Of a stretch of DNA of 64,000 nucleotides, positions 33,133 through 45,123 are shown in pieces. Positions within the stretch are counted from its first letter, which is position 1; every line of letters begins with the position of its first letter. A program made the position numbers and the translations under genes. This DNA comes from Dactylis glomerata. Lineage: Eukaryota > Streptophyta > Magnoliopsida > Poales > Poaceae. Below the pieces are notes generated by a model. That model was given only the letters and a program-made list of their open reading frames with translations, was not told where the DNA came from and searched no databases. The DNA lies in the NCBI GenBank assembly GCA_007115705.1, contig QXEO01000546.1, positions 12,761,465 through 12,825,464 of the forward strand, read 5' to 3'.

Positions 33133-36100
33133 GAAAGCGTGCTCGTCACCTTCCTACGGGCAAACTCTGACATGTTCGCTTGGACTCCGTCAGATATGCC
33201 CGGCGTTCCCAGGGAGGTGATTGAGCACCACTTAGCCGTGTGCCCTCAGGCACACCCCGTGAAGCAGAAGACTAGGAAACAAGCGCAAAAGAAGCAGGAC
33301 TTCATAGTCGAGGAAATAGAGAAGCCGAAGAAGGCCAAGCTGATACGCGAGGTAGCCCACCCCACCTGGATTGCGAATCCGGTGGTCGTCCCAAAAGCAA
33401 ATGGCAGTGGGCGCCTCTGCGTGGACTTCACAAGTCTCAACAAGGCCTGCCCCAAGGATCCTTATCCGCTCCCGAGGATAGATCAAATCGTCGACTCCAC
33501 CGCCGGCTATGACCTCCTTTGCTTCTTGGATGCTTTCTCCGGCTATCATCAGATCAAGATGGCAAAGGAGGATGAGGAGAAGACCGCCTTCATCACGCCT
33601 TGTGGTGTGTACTGCTACGTCTGCATGCCCTTCGGTCTGAAGAACGCAGGAGCCACCTTCCAAAGGCTCATGCGCAAGGACTTGGGGGCTCAGATGGGAA
33701 GGAACGCGGAGGCCTACGTCGATGACATCGTCGTCAAGACTCGCGAGGGTCAAACCTTCATCGAGGATCTGGAGGAAACATTCGTCAACCTAAGAAAGGT
33801 AAATATCAAGCTCAACCCCGCCAAGTGCGCCTTCGGCGTACCGTCGGGAAAACTGTTGGGTTTCCTTGTGTCCCATCGCGGGATAGAGGCGAACCCTGAC
33901 AAGGTCAAGGCCATCGAGGAAATGCGTCCGCCACGCAACCTCAAGGAGATGCAATGCCTCGCGGGATGCATGGCAGCCCTGGGGCGCTTCATCGCGAGGA
34001 GTGGGGAGAAAGCCTTGCCCTTCTTCAAGCTCATGAAGCGCGCTAGGAAGTTTGAGTGGACTCCGAAAGCCGACAAGGCCTTCGCTGAGTTAAAAAGGTA
34101 CCTCACGAGCCCACCGATCATGGTTGCCCCAACAGTCTGCGAGCCCTTGCTACTCTACATCGCGGCAACTCCAAGGACTGCAAGCGCCGTCCTCATCGCG
34201 GAGCGAGACGCAAAGGTGATCATCAAGGGGGAGGTCAGTCCTCCCGGTCGGGGGCTCCTCGCGAGGAAGAGGCCGCTGCACCTCTCGTTCCTCAAGAGGA
34301 ACCACTCGCCACATCTCCGCCGACCGAGCCGCTCCCTCAGAGCAACGCTCAAAGGCCTCCCGAGGAAGAACCTCCCAAGGGTGTCACCAAGGTGCAGAAG
34401 CCCGTATACTTCGTCAGCACGGTGCTACGTGACGCTCGGGAGCGCTACACCATGCAGCAAAAGCTGCTCTACACCCTGCTCATCGCTTCGCGGAAGCTGC
34501 GCCACTACTTCCAGGGTCACCCGATAAAGGTGGTAACCGATCGTCCCCTGGAGACCATCCTACGCAATCCCAACGTCACCGGGCGGGTGGCAGAATGGGC
34601 CGTGGAGCTTCAACCCTTCGAGATCTCCTTCGAAACTACAAAGGTAATTAAAAGCAAAGCTTTGGCCGAGTTCACTGCGGAGTGGACCGATCCGTTCGCC
34701 GACGAGCCTCCAGAGGTGGAGTCAACGCTCCCAGGAGAGGAGGCCCCAGGCCTCTGGATCATGCACTTCGACGGCGCCTTCAACCTCCCCGGCGCGGGAG
34801 CTGGTGCTGTCCTAACCTCTCCCTCTTGAGACAAGCTCTTCTACGCCATACAACTCTGCTTTAAGCCTGAGCACAAGGTCTCCAATAACATCGCGGAGTA
34901 CGAAGGACTACTCGCCGGCTTAAGGGCGGCAAGCGCTTTGGGCATCAAGCGCCTCATCATCAAGGGAGATTCACAGCTGGTTGTGAACTTCTCGAACAAG
35001 AGCTAAACTCCAAAGGACGAGCACATGGCGGCCTATCTTGAGGAGCATCGAAAGATGGAAAAGCGCTTCCAAGGTTTGGAGCTGAAGCACATCCTGAGAG
35101 GAGAAAATGTGGAAGCCGACGAGATCGCCAAGCGCACCTCTCACCGCCTGGCACAACTTGCCAGTGTCTTTGAGGAGCATCTCTTCAAGCCGTCCGCTTC
35201 TCCACCGTCATCTGGATCAGACCCTCCACCTGCCCTGCTGCCACCACCGGAGCAGGGGGCTCCAGATTGTGGGCCTCCTTTGGGTGACCGCGTCCTTCTG
35301 GCATTGGCACGGCAGGAGGGAGTGGATTGGATTCTCGAGCTCAAGGCCTACCTCACCAGCAGCAGGCTTCCCGAGGATGAAGAGGAGGCCGAAAGGATCA
35401 TGCGCCAAGCTTCGGGCTACTGTATCAAGGATGGTGACCTGTACCGGCGTTGCCCAAACGGCGTCGCTCTGAAGTGCATATCTACTCACCAAGGCCAGGA
35501 GCTTCTCAGGGACATCCACGCCGGCGAGTGCGGCCATCATGCTTCTGCTGCAACTCTAGCCGCGAAGGCATATCGAAGCGGCTTCTACTGGCCCTCAGCG
35601 CTCGGGGATGCGACGGAGATGGTCAAGAGGTGCGAGGCTTGCCAATTCCATGCCAAGCAGATCCACCAGCCGGCACAGGAGCTGCGAACCATCCCACTCA
35701 CTTGGCCCTTTGCAGTTTGGGGACTGGACATCCTTGGTCCATTCCCTAGAGCGCAAGGGGGCTACCGCTACCTCTACGTCGCCATCGACAAATTCACCAA
35801 GTGGGTGGAGGTGGAACCAGTGTGTACCATCCCGGCCAGGTCCGCAGTCAAGTTCATCTGTGGGCTGGTCTGTCGTTTTGGTGTGCCTAACCGCATAATC
35901 ACCAACAACGGCAGCCAGTTCACCAGCGGACTGTTCCGGGAGTACTGCGCATCGACCGGCATCAAGATCTGCTTCGCCTCCGTCGCCTACCCCCGGAGCA
36001 ATGGCCAAGCCGAGCATGCTAACGTCGAGGTCCTCAAGGGACTCAAGACGAAAAGCTTCAACGCCAAGCTCGAAGCCTACGGCAAAAAATGGTTAGACAA

Positions 36101-36566
36101 CCTCCAATCCATCTTGTGGTCCATCAGGACTACCACCACCAAACCCACTGGAGAAACCCCTTTCTTCCTGGTCTATGGGGCGGAGGCTGTTCTTCCCACT
36201 GATGTCAAGTTCGGATCGCCAAGAGTGCTCGCCTTCGACGAAACTCGCCAAGAGGACCTCATCAAGGATCGTCTCCTCCTGCTCGAAGAAGCTCGGTGCC
36301 AAGCTGCGCTCCGCGCCGCGAGGTACCAGCAAGGTCTACGCCGCTACCATAGCCGCCATGTTCGAGCAAGGACTCTGGAGGTCGGCGACCTGGTGCTGAG
36401 GAGAATACTCTCTCGCGAGGGTCTGCACAAGCTGTCTCCAATGTGGGAAGGACCCTTCAAGGTGACGCACATCGCCAGGCCAGGCTCGGCGCGGCTGGAA
36501 ACTGCAGAAGGAGTGCCGGTGGGGAACCCGTGGAACATAGCTCATCTGCGAAAGTTCTACCCTTAG
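33133..36566 (+). pseudogene. pol: Element A pol (RT, two RNase H, integrase), broken
   Basis: Reverse transcriptase spans about 33320-33890 with FLDAFSGYHQIK and YVDD at 33715-33726. The Gypsy RNase H lies around 34100-34590 and a second, Tat-specific RNase H around 34759-35150 (HFDGA, EYEGLLAGL, GDSQLVV). The integrase zinc domain is at 35520-35650 and its core at 35710-36050. Damage is a one-base indel in the G run near 34228, TGA at 34827-34829, TAA at 35004-35006, and loss of the second catalytic Asp of integrase (TNNG instead of TDNG near 35905). The last frame, 35025-36566, is open to the natural end of pol. The copy cannot make active enzyme without help. Confidence 0.85.
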
Positions 36567-37752
36567 GTTCCTCACGAGGAGATAAAGACCGTTCTCATGG
36601 CACTTGTATCAGCTCAAACTGCTCTTAAGCACTGATATTAAGTTATCGCGCAACAAAGCGCCTCTGCTTCGGCATGACATTAAAATGGCATGAAGTCCAT
36701 TTATTTTTTGATTGTACTCCACGCGGAAGGGGGCTAGGCACGGTGTCTATGCTGGGGCCTTCGCTCGGAAAACAGCGAGCCCGAAAAACCCGAAGGGAGT
36801 GAGCTCTGGTCGGGGGCGACGGCCCTGTTATCGATCACCTCCAAATACCCATGGTGCTTAGTTCCTCGCAAAGTACATCAGAAAATAAAAAATCTTTGAG
36901 GAAAGTCCAAGGTGTCCCCAAGGCACCCGCTAAGGACAAGTCCAAGGTGTGCCCAAGGCACCCGCTAAGGACCTACCCCTCGTGAGCAACCCTCACGAGG
37001 AGGCAAGAATGCGTCGATGCAACAAGCATCCGCAGGAAGATTCCCTCCATCGAGGAAGGCCTAACGTGGCAGGATTATTGAAGACCAAGGCCGCTCCGAT
37101 CATCTTGCGAAGGAGACGCAGATCCGGAGGTCCGCGCCAGGCCCTTCACCTCGTGAGCAACCCTTGCGAGGTGTCGACGGTCTCTGGGCTCTCTTAAGCG
37201 TCGACATTTTCACGTCCGTGAGGGTCCAGCTTCCCTCAACGACGAGGAAGGCCCCGTGAATCGCCACGCGCGGCAATTTGCTCTTAGCTGCTGGCACAGA
37301 TAGTGGCGCGCTCCTCCACGACGGAGAAGGTCCCTGTGCCGGTCACAGGGGCATCTTATTCGCCTTCTTTTTTTCGTTTGATTTATCGACTTGTTTTCCA
37401 TTTTTGGGGATTTGGGGTTTTTTCTTTTCCAACTCTTTCTTCAACTTCTTTTCTCAGGAATCGTCCAATGCGTCATCGGCGCCGACCCCGTCTTGAGCTC
37501 TGAGGCGAAGGGAGGCCTCCCGTCGACGCCAACAGCTCGCCAGGGCTCTCGAGCGTGCAAATGACCAGGACAATGAAGAGCATCGAGAAGCAAAGTACAA
37601 GATAGCTGAAAATTAGACTTCATTGAAGTAATCCCATCAAAGGGAGGAGCAAAGGCACGGCGGGGCATACCCCGCCGGCGAGGACTACACAGCAAAAGAG
37701 GGGAGGAGACTAGCTCCCCTCCCCAGAAGACTACCGCGCCAGGACCTCCTCC
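36567..37752. other. Element A spacer between pol and the antisense gene
   Basis: This non-coding region holds repeated CCTCGTGAGCAACCCTCACGAGG-like palindromes (36976-37000 and 37148-37172) and a T-rich tract (37360-37450) between convergent coding regions. The T-rich part may serve termination or polyadenylation of the sense transcript. Confidence 0.5.
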
Positions 37753-38507
37753 TCACGGCGCCGCGGGCTGGGGGTAGGTGCGGCGGACGCCACCGGCAGT
37801 GAAGATCCGCATCGAAGCCTCCAACGTCCCCAGCTTGAAGCAGAAGACGAGGTGGTCACTGACGCGGAGGCGATGGCCGAGGGCGAAGGCCCTCCAGCGG
37901 CCGGAGAGGACGGCGTTGCCGCCCACCCCGAGGAGGATGTCCACAGGCCAGAGGAGATCTGGCCTGCTTTGCTCCCCCAGGGAAATCTCCTCGGCGGCCG
38001 CGCCGGGGGCGTAAATCACCCTCCGCACGGCGTCGGGCAGCCGGAGGGAGCTGAAGCCCGGGGCATCGACGACGACGAGGAGATCCAAGAAGCGGGACCC
38101 CGGGCTAGTGAGGGGTCCCAGCATCACCGTCGCCAGGTGGCGCGGAGTGGCAACCACTCCGTTCGCCGGTGGGGCCGGAGGATCCGCAGCAGGGGGAGGG
38201 GGGCCCAGAGCGGCCTCCACCTCCCGGAGGACTCGGTCGACGCTCCCTGGGGCGCGGGGAGCAGGCGCCGCCGCCGTGAGTTCAGAGCGCCTCCGCGCGC
38301 GGGACCCCTAAGGGTCATGGCGCTGGAGGTCCCCGAGGCGGCGCGGCTCGCCTCATCCTGCCTCGGCGCGCCGATGCGGAGGGGGCCGCCGGCGCCGGGC
38401 GTCCATCGGGTCGGGATCTTCACCTTGATCCCGCTGCCCGGGGGGCGTCCGCGGCGCTTGCCCCCGGAGCTTGGGCCAGCGGTGGCGGCGGAGGCGGAGG
38501 GGTCCAT
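37753..38507 (-). pseudogene. Antisense AT-hook/B3-like gene of element A (frame broken)
   Basis: The minus-strand ATG at 38507 opens a frame with an AT-hook (KRRGRPPG, residues 17-24). In a second frame, open from about 38310 and ending at 37753, residues 60-149 of the 155-codon part from 38220 read as a B3-like domain. That part has LRLPDAV, LLWPVDILL, LSGRWRAFALGHRLRVSDHLVF and MRIFTAGGVRRTY at the expected places. The two frames are offset, so there is either an intron or a frameshift near 38310. Element B has an equivalent single uninterrupted frame, which favours a frameshift. The gene converges on pol and starts ~380 bp from the 3' LTR. An AT-hook plus B3 predicts a nuclear DNA-binding protein, possibly regulating the element. 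Confidence 0.65.
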
Positions 38508-38576
38508 CAGCTTCGGGGCACGGAGGAAGAAGTAGCACTGGAGGAAGAAGGTGAAGTGCCGGAGGTCTCGAGGAGA

Positions 38577-38588
38577 CTTTATTTAAGG
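38577..38588 (-). promoter_or_regulatory. TATA-like site of the element A antisense gene
   Basis: The minus strand reads CTTAAATAAAGT about 70-80 bp upstream of the antisense ATG, followed by CTCCTCGAG and a CT-rich leader. Element B has a similar arrangement ahead of its antisense gene. Confidence 0.45.
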
Positions 38589-38869
38589 GGGGCGTCTGGC
38601 GTCGATGCGTCAAATCTCAGCGCGGGAATCGAAGCGTCGACGCTGCGCTCCGCAGTGAAGCGATGCGCCATCATGACAGTTTGACGCCTCGGAGACTGTA
38701 GCGTCGCTCGCCGTTTCGCCTCTCCAGCTGCGGCCTCGCCACGTGTCCGGAGCCTCTGCTTCTTCACATGGTCCTCTGACCGCGCGGTTGACGCGTGCCG
38801 TTGGAGGGCCCAGCAGCTTCGGGGGCCCCCGGCCCTTCGCTTCCTCAAGAGGACGCGTTCACGGGCTGG

Positions 38870-38884
38870 GCTCCCGGGGGCTAC
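38870..38884 (+). promoter_or_regulatory. Polypurine tract of element A
   Basis: GCTCCCGGGGGCTAC precedes the 3' LTR. The run of purines adjoining the LTR is short, but element B has the related CGGGGGCTAG in the same position. Confidence 0.6.
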
Positions 38885-39792
38885 TGTCGGTGTTCTGGAT
38901 ACCGGGGTATCCCGGTCCACCTGCTCCTGGGCCACGTCATCGGCCCATCTTCAGCCCAGGGGAGAATCAACGACCCAAGCTACGGAGAAGACCCTCACGA
39001 GGAGGCACCTCGTGAGGAGAACGACGGAGGAAAACGCTAAGGACCAGAAGACCTCCTCACAAGCCCCCGCTGGTGAGGAGAGAGAGACTAAGTCCACGCC
39101 AGCTCAGCACGCTGGCGTGCGGAGCAAGAAGACAAAGGATAGAAGACCGCGTACCACCCACGCTACCCCCGACAGGGAGGAGACCAACTTTTGCTGTGCC
39201 TGCCCAAAGCGGCACAGTGGTTGTTGGCCACCCCCCTAAAAATAGCGTGGACGGTGCATGGCGCCAGAGGAAGACGTCAGCCTCGTCCACCCACTCCTGT
39301 GGACCGGCGCCACTACCCTACGAAGACCATGTCTACAAAAGAGTGTAGTCTACAGCTGTCCACCCTCCTTGGCCGTGTGTGTGGCAACCCCTTCCCCAAG
39401 AAGATAATGGGAAGGATGACCTTGGCGCTATAAAAGGAGGGGAGGCCGCCCCTTAGATGGGATCTGATCTTCTCCAAGTTGTTGGCTGGGCACGCAGGTC
39501 CTTCAACCTCTGGCCAGCTAGAACTCTATAACCAAGACCTTGTACTCCTCGCAAGGTGCCGCGTTGCAATACAAGAAGGGAGGAAGTAGGGGTGTTACCA
39601 CACCACGAGGGCCCTGAACCTGGGTAAAGCTCGGCGTCCCTCTCTGCAAGTGCGTAGTGCGTTCGACAGCTCGAGACTTCCGTCACCGTGCTTCGTTGCG
39701 ATCCAAGATCTCACACGTTCAGCCCCCTGCGTTCGAATCTTTGGGTCCGTCGCGTGGTACCCCGTGTTCTTGCGACACGAAATCCATCGACA
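38885..39792 (+). repeat. Element A 3' LTR
   Basis: This 908-bp copy of 29658-30564 is followed immediately by the target duplication TCAAG. Confidence 0.9.
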
Positions 39793-40310
39793 TCAAGGTT
39801 CATCAAGTACTAACACGGTGCACACACTGTCAATATTACACCATGAAAGGAGGAATAGATCACTTCAATACTATCATAGTGATAATTATTCTCATAATCC
39901 ATAAGAGATTATAATCGTAGCCTAGACCAAGTACCACCACGATGCACACACTATCACCGTTACACCATGGCAGGAGGAATAGATTACTTTAATAACACAC
40001 TAGAGTACACATAATGAAGAAGAGTAACATCTACTTATTCAACATGATACAAAGCTCACGATCACATAAAGATCACATCATGGGAGAGAGAGGTGAACCA
40101 TATAGCTACCGGTAGAGCCCTCAGCCCCGGGATGAACTACTCCCTCCTCATCATAGGAGATAGCAAGGTTGATGGAGATGGCGGTGAGGTCGATGGAGAT
40201 GGCGGAGACAGCGATAGAGATTGATGGAGATGGCTCTGGGGGCACTTCCCTGTCCTGGCAGGGTGCCGGAATAGAGACTTCTGTCCCCCAAAATTCATCC
40301 CCGGCAAAGG
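39793..40310 (-). repeat. Element D 3' LTR, proximal part (truncated)
   Basis: The D LTR resumes after A and matches about 46765-47345. An ~85-bp stretch is missing between short AGTAC repeats. The last ~450 bp that should contain the TGATACGTC end is absent and replaced by a chimeric junction at about 40311. Confidence 0.7.
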
Positions 40311-41328
40311 CGCCAGAAAAGAGCTTGATGTCTACACACGCTTCTTCTTGTACCACTTTTTTGCATAAAGCTTTTTCTCTTTTCCAACACCATTCAAACT
40401 TTTTATAAACACCTCTTTTGATGAAAACCAATAAATATCAGAGGCAAAAATACACCTTGATGAAAAGATATAACAAGATCTGAACACAAATCAAGGCGAA
40501 AACGAAAACCAAAAGCAGTAGCAGAAAAAGAAGAACACTCATTTTTTGATAAGAATGAAAACTAGTGTGTTCTTTGGCAAATGAAAAGCGAGTTCATCTC
40601 CTCCAAAAGAAACATGATGTGATCTAACCATTTATTGCAGCAAACAAAACAAAAGAAAACTGAAAACAAAAACAACTGACGCTCCAAGAAAAATGCATAG
40701 TGCATGAAGCAATAAAAATATAGTGTCTTGAAAGGTGACCTGATTTTTGCCGATGAAGAAGGGATGCCTCGGGGGCATCCCCAAGCTTTGACGCTTATAC
40801 TTCTTGGATATTTCTTGGGGTGACATCCCCAAGCTTGAGCTTTTGTCCATTCTTCATCTCATCTCATCATTCTCCAATCCCTACACCTGAAAACTTCCTT
40901 CATACAAAACTAAACACAAATCTATTAGCAACATTAGTGTAAGCATAACATTGAATCAACCCTTTTTTGCTTCAGGTTTCAACCTAAAACCACCACATAT
41001 TAAGCATATACTACTGTAGCAACTTCCCCAAAAGTTCCGTGATCAAAAGAACTCAAAAAGAAAGCGATAAAGCGGCAAACACAAATATTGGCAGAAATCT
41101 GTCAAAACAGAACAGCTGACAAAGGTCGAATTTTTGAGGGGTTTTCTGTTGCTCAAATAAAAAAGTGTTCAACTAATGAAAGTTTGGATATAACCTGGGT
41201 CATATACACAAGAAATCGCAGGTCCAAAATATATACAGAGAATTTTTATGAATTTTTACGGTGCAGCACCGAAAACTGTTTCAGGACAGCAACATCCCCA
41301 AATCTTAGCTTACTCAAATTAGAGGCTT
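40311..41328 (-). other. Element D 3' non-coding region with chimeric junction
   Basis: Positions 40311-40349 contain a second primer-site/LTR-end fragment (GGCGCCAGAAAAGAGCTTGA), out of place next to the truncated LTR. Beyond it, AT-rich non-coding DNA includes the GGGATGCC/GGCATCCC hairpins and CCCCAAGCTT motifs typical of the 3' region of this Athila-like group. No coding frame is supported. It ends at GGCTT, the target duplication of E. Confidence 0.5.
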
Positions 41329-42216
41329 TGATACGTCTCCAACGTATCTATAATTTTTTATGCTCCATGCTTGTTTTTACACCATTTGCCTATTGTTTCG
41401 TTACACTTCGTGACACTTTTATGTATTTTCCGGAACTAACCTATTAACAAGTTGCCACAGTGCCAGTTCCCTGTTTTCTGCTGTTTTTGTGTTTCAGAAG
41501 TGATACATAGGAAATATTCTCGGAATTGGACGAAACAAGTTCCTGAAGTCTTATTTTTCCCGAAAGCTTCTAGAGATCCGAAGGAGAGTAGGAGAAGGGC
41601 CACCAGGGCCCCACACGCCAGGCTCACGCGGCCAGGGGCCTGGCCGCGCCGCCATGGTGTGAGGGGGCCTGGCCCCTCCTCTGACATCGCCCCTTCGCCT
41701 ATAAAGACCCCCCGATGGAAAAAACCTAAGTACCCGATCAATTTTCCAGAACACATCGCGATCCGCCGCCGCCGTCGACCCGAAGATCGGGAGGGTCCAG
41801 AAGCTCTTCCCGGCACCCTGCCGGAGAGGGGAATCGCCACCGGAGGTCTTCTTCATCGCCATGCTTGCCTCTGGAGCGATGAGTGAGTAGTCTACCTTGG
41901 ACTATGGGTCCATAGTAGTAGCTAGATAGTTGTCGTCTCCACCATGTGCTTCATGTTTAGATCTCATGAGCTGCCCTACATGATTGAGATCACCGTTATG
42001 TAATTCTACATGTTTGGTTTGTTGGGATCCGATGAATATTGGTGTTTATGATTAAGTTGCTGTACTGAATATTATCTTTTGTTATCTCTATGTTGTTTAT
42101 GATCTTGCATGCTCTCCGTTGTTAGTAGCTATCTTGGCCGAGTAGTTGCTAGTGACTCCAAGAGGGGGTATTTATGCTCGATAGTGGGTTCATGCCTCTA
42201 TTTAACCTGGGGGAGT
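41329..42216 (+). repeat. Element E 5' LTR, truncated
   Basis: This part matches 43285-44172 closely and stops within GGGGGAGT at 42209-42216, where the 3' copy continues GACAGAAACC. Confidence 0.8.
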
Positions 42217-43284
42217 TGATATCGTGATCTTTTGTTTATGGATGCCCGCGGTGTGAAATGAATTGGGAATCTTGTGGGGATCATGGAGTTTGTATATGTG
42301 TCAGGGAAACACCGGGCCGCTAATCTAAGCCATGCATAATTCATGGTGGAAATTTGCAGCATACCCATGGTGAACATTCGACGACGCATCTCACAATAAA
42401 AAGCTAAACAAAAGGCAAATAAAAGAGATGTCGAGGTGTTCATTCTCTGCTTGTCCTGTCATTTTGGTGTGGGCTTGTTCCATGTCATCGGGCACGGAGG
42501 TACCCCATTGGTGGTTCTCAATGATATGCATATACTTACAATGACAAGAGCCTTGCTTGGGACTCTAAGTAAAGTAGCATGAGGTTTGGGTACTCGTATT
42601 CATGGGGCACGAGGTTTTCAACTTATGATTTGTCAAGCATATGCATCATAATTGTTCTCGCATTAACTTTAACCATTCAAGATGCTTATGATGGGGGCAA
42701 TGAGAGCTCAAAGCCGGTAAGTACCATAATTTTTGAAGGTTATAAAACTTGCAATCACTGCTTCCCTCTGCGAAGGGCCTTTCTTTTACTTTTATGTTGA
42801 GTCACCACCTTCTATCTTTATGCACCATTAAGAGAGCATAGTTGTCATTCTTAGTATAATGTGCATTGCCCCAAAGTTTTCATTGATTGATTCATATTGT
42901 TGGTTTCACTTGTTCTCAAATTATTTGCATCTAGTCGCCCTCTTAAACTTGAAGGTGTCCTATGCATTTATGTTTTGCTCTCCATGAAGGACAAGCTGAA
43001 AACCATTTGTATGTTTTTCCTTATGATTTGAACACATGTTTGACTTTCATTGTTTCATTTTCATGATCTTTTGTTTGTGTTCATTTGCATGTTTACAACA
43101 TGGTTGCTAAGTTCTTATTGTCAAGATTATATCTTTCATGCCCATGTTTTAAGTTCTTATGATCCCAGCTCACAAATGCTTACATATATGATCAAGATTG
43201 TGTAGGTGCATGTCACCTCAAAAATTATTCTTTTGTTATCACTTACCTACTCAAGGACGAGCAGGAGTTAAGCTTGGGGATGCT
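42217..43284 (+). other. Element E 3' non-coding region and purine tract
   Basis: The region is AT-rich and non-coding, with strings typical of the Athila-like 3' region such as TTTTACTTTTATGTTGAGTC. It ends ACGAGCAGGAGTTAAGCTTG then GGGATGCT, the usual purine tract of this group, directly before the 3' LTR. Confidence 0.65.
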
Positions 43285-44953
43285 TGATACGTCTCCAACG
43301 TATCTATAATTTTTGATGCTCCATGCTTGTTTTTACACCATTTGCCTATTGTTTCGTTACACTTCGTGGCACTTTTATGCATTTTCCGGAACTAACCTAT
43401 TAACAAGTTGCCACAGTGCCAGTTCCCTGTTTTCTGCTGTTTTTGTGTTTCAGAAGTGATACACAGGAAATATTCTCGGAATTGGACGAAAAAAGTTCCT
43501 GAAGTCTTATTTTTCTCGGAAGCTTCCAGAGATCCTAAGGAGAGTAGGAGGGGGGCCACCAGGGCCCCACACGCCAGGCTCGCGCGGCCAGGGGCCTGGC
43601 CGCGCCACCATGGTGTGAGGGGGCCTGGCCCCTCCTCTGACATCGCCCCTTCGCCTATAAAGACCCCCCGATGGAAAAAACCTAAGTACCCGATCAATTT
43701 TCCAGAACACATCGTGATCCGCTGCCGCCGTCGACCCAAAGATCGGGAGGGTCCAGAAGCTCTTCTCGGCACCCTGCCGGAGAGGGGAATCGCCACCGGA
43801 GGTCTTCTTTATCGGCATGCTTGCCACGGGAGCGATGAGTGAGTAGTCTACCTTGGACTATGGGTCCATAGAAGTAGCTAGATGGTTGTCTTCTCCACCA
43901 TGTGCTTCATGTTTAGATCTCATGAGCTGCCCTACATGATTGAGATCACCGTTATGTAATTCTACATGTTTGGTTTGTTGGGATCCGATGAATATTGGTG
44001 TTTATGATTAAGTTGCTGTACTGAATATTATCTTTTGTTATCTCTATGTTGTTTATGATCTTGCATGCTCTCCGTTGTTAGTAGCTATCTTGTCCGAGTA
44101 GTTGCTAGTGACTCCAAGAGGGGGTATTTATGCTCGATAGTGGGTTCATGCCTCTATTTAACCAGGGGGAGTGACAGAAACCTCTAAGGTTGTAGATGTG
44201 CTGTTGCTACTAGGGAGAAAACAACATTCATATGCTTAAGGGCATATGCTTTGTTTACATTACACACTTTGCTTAATGCAATTATCTGTTGTTCGCAACT
44301 TAATACTTGTGGAGTTCTCGGATTGATTCGCCACAAGTGGATTATTAGTCATAGATGCAGTTGGATGGCGGTCTATGTATTTTGTTGTAATGCCCAGAGT
44401 ATATCTCATAGTGATCTTCTTGACATATCACATTTATCTTTATTCTATCAATTGCCCAACTGTAATTTGTTTACCCAGCATGTGTTATTTATCTTATGGA
44501 GAGACACCACTAGTGAACTGTGGACCCCGGTCCTATTTCCATCATATTGCTATCACCTGTTTACTTTACTCGCACTGTTTACTTTACTCGCATACTCTAT
44601 TGTTTTCCACTCGATACGCTCATAACCTTTGTTTCAAGCAAACCGGTGAGATTGACAACCTCATCGCAAGTTGGGAACGAAGTACTTGGTTGTGTTGTGT
44701 GCAGGTTCCGCGTTGCAGCTAGCAAAGCAAAGCTTGGACGAGGCGCCATATATAAATTGTCCTAAGCTGTCGCAAGTTAGCAAGCATCACCTTCAGTCGT
44801 TTGTCTCCCCTCTCCAAGAACGATAAACCTTGGTTTCTTAACTGAGGGAAAACTAGCTGCTATGCTCATCATACCTTCCTCTTGGGGTTCCCAACTGGCT
44901 GGTCATTCACCACGCACAAGGAATCTTCTGGTGCCATCACCCACGCGCCAGCA
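43285..44953 (+). repeat. Element E 3' LTR
   Basis: This complete 1,669-bp LTR starts TGATACGTCTCC and ends CCAGCA. It has a TATA box CCTATAAAGA near 43655. Confidence 0.8.
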
Positions 44954-45123
44954 GGCTTCTCTTGGCACAAAAACGAAATAAAAAGGATAAGGAGAGGTTA
45001 TTACAGTAGTAATAACTTCCATGACTCAAATAAAAAAAATACTGGAAATAAAACATTGGGTTATCGCCCAAGAGTGCTTTTCTTTAACGCCTTTGAGCTA
45101 GGTGCAGTAATTTGCAAAGATGC

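Larger units (their letters stand above)
29658..39792 (+). mobile_element. Element A: Tat-type Gypsy with antisense AT-hook/B3 gene
   Basis: This is a complete 10.1-kb element with 907- and 908-bp LTRs starting TGT(T/C)GGTGTTCT and ending CCATCGACA. It is flanked by the exact duplication TCAAG (29653-29657 and 39793-39797). It encodes gag-protease, reverse transcriptase, two RNase H domains and integrase. The second RNase H after the Gypsy one is the hallmark of the Tat lineage. An antisense gene occupies the space between pol and the 3' LTR. By eye the LTRs differ at about 20-25 positions, so insertion is recent but not very recent. Several stops, a frameshift and a catalytic change make this copy defective. 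Confidence 0.9.
41329..44953 (+). mobile_element. Element E: Athila-like Gypsy deletion derivative
   Basis: The element starts TGATACGTCTCCAACGTATC and ends GCCAGCA, with exact target duplications GGCTT at 41324-41328 and 44954-44958. It consists of a truncated 5' LTR (41329-42216), a 3' non-coding region with purine tract, and a complete 1,669-bp 3' LTR (43285-44953). The second half of the 5' LTR, primer site, gag and pol were all deleted in one event, or the element moved in this form. No coding sequence remains. Confidence 0.8.

Noticed and set aside
37852..38535. 227-codon plus-strand frame in element A
   Set aside because: It lies opposite the AT-hook/B3-like frames, has no recognisable domain, and is explained as a shadow of the antisense gene in GC-rich DNA.
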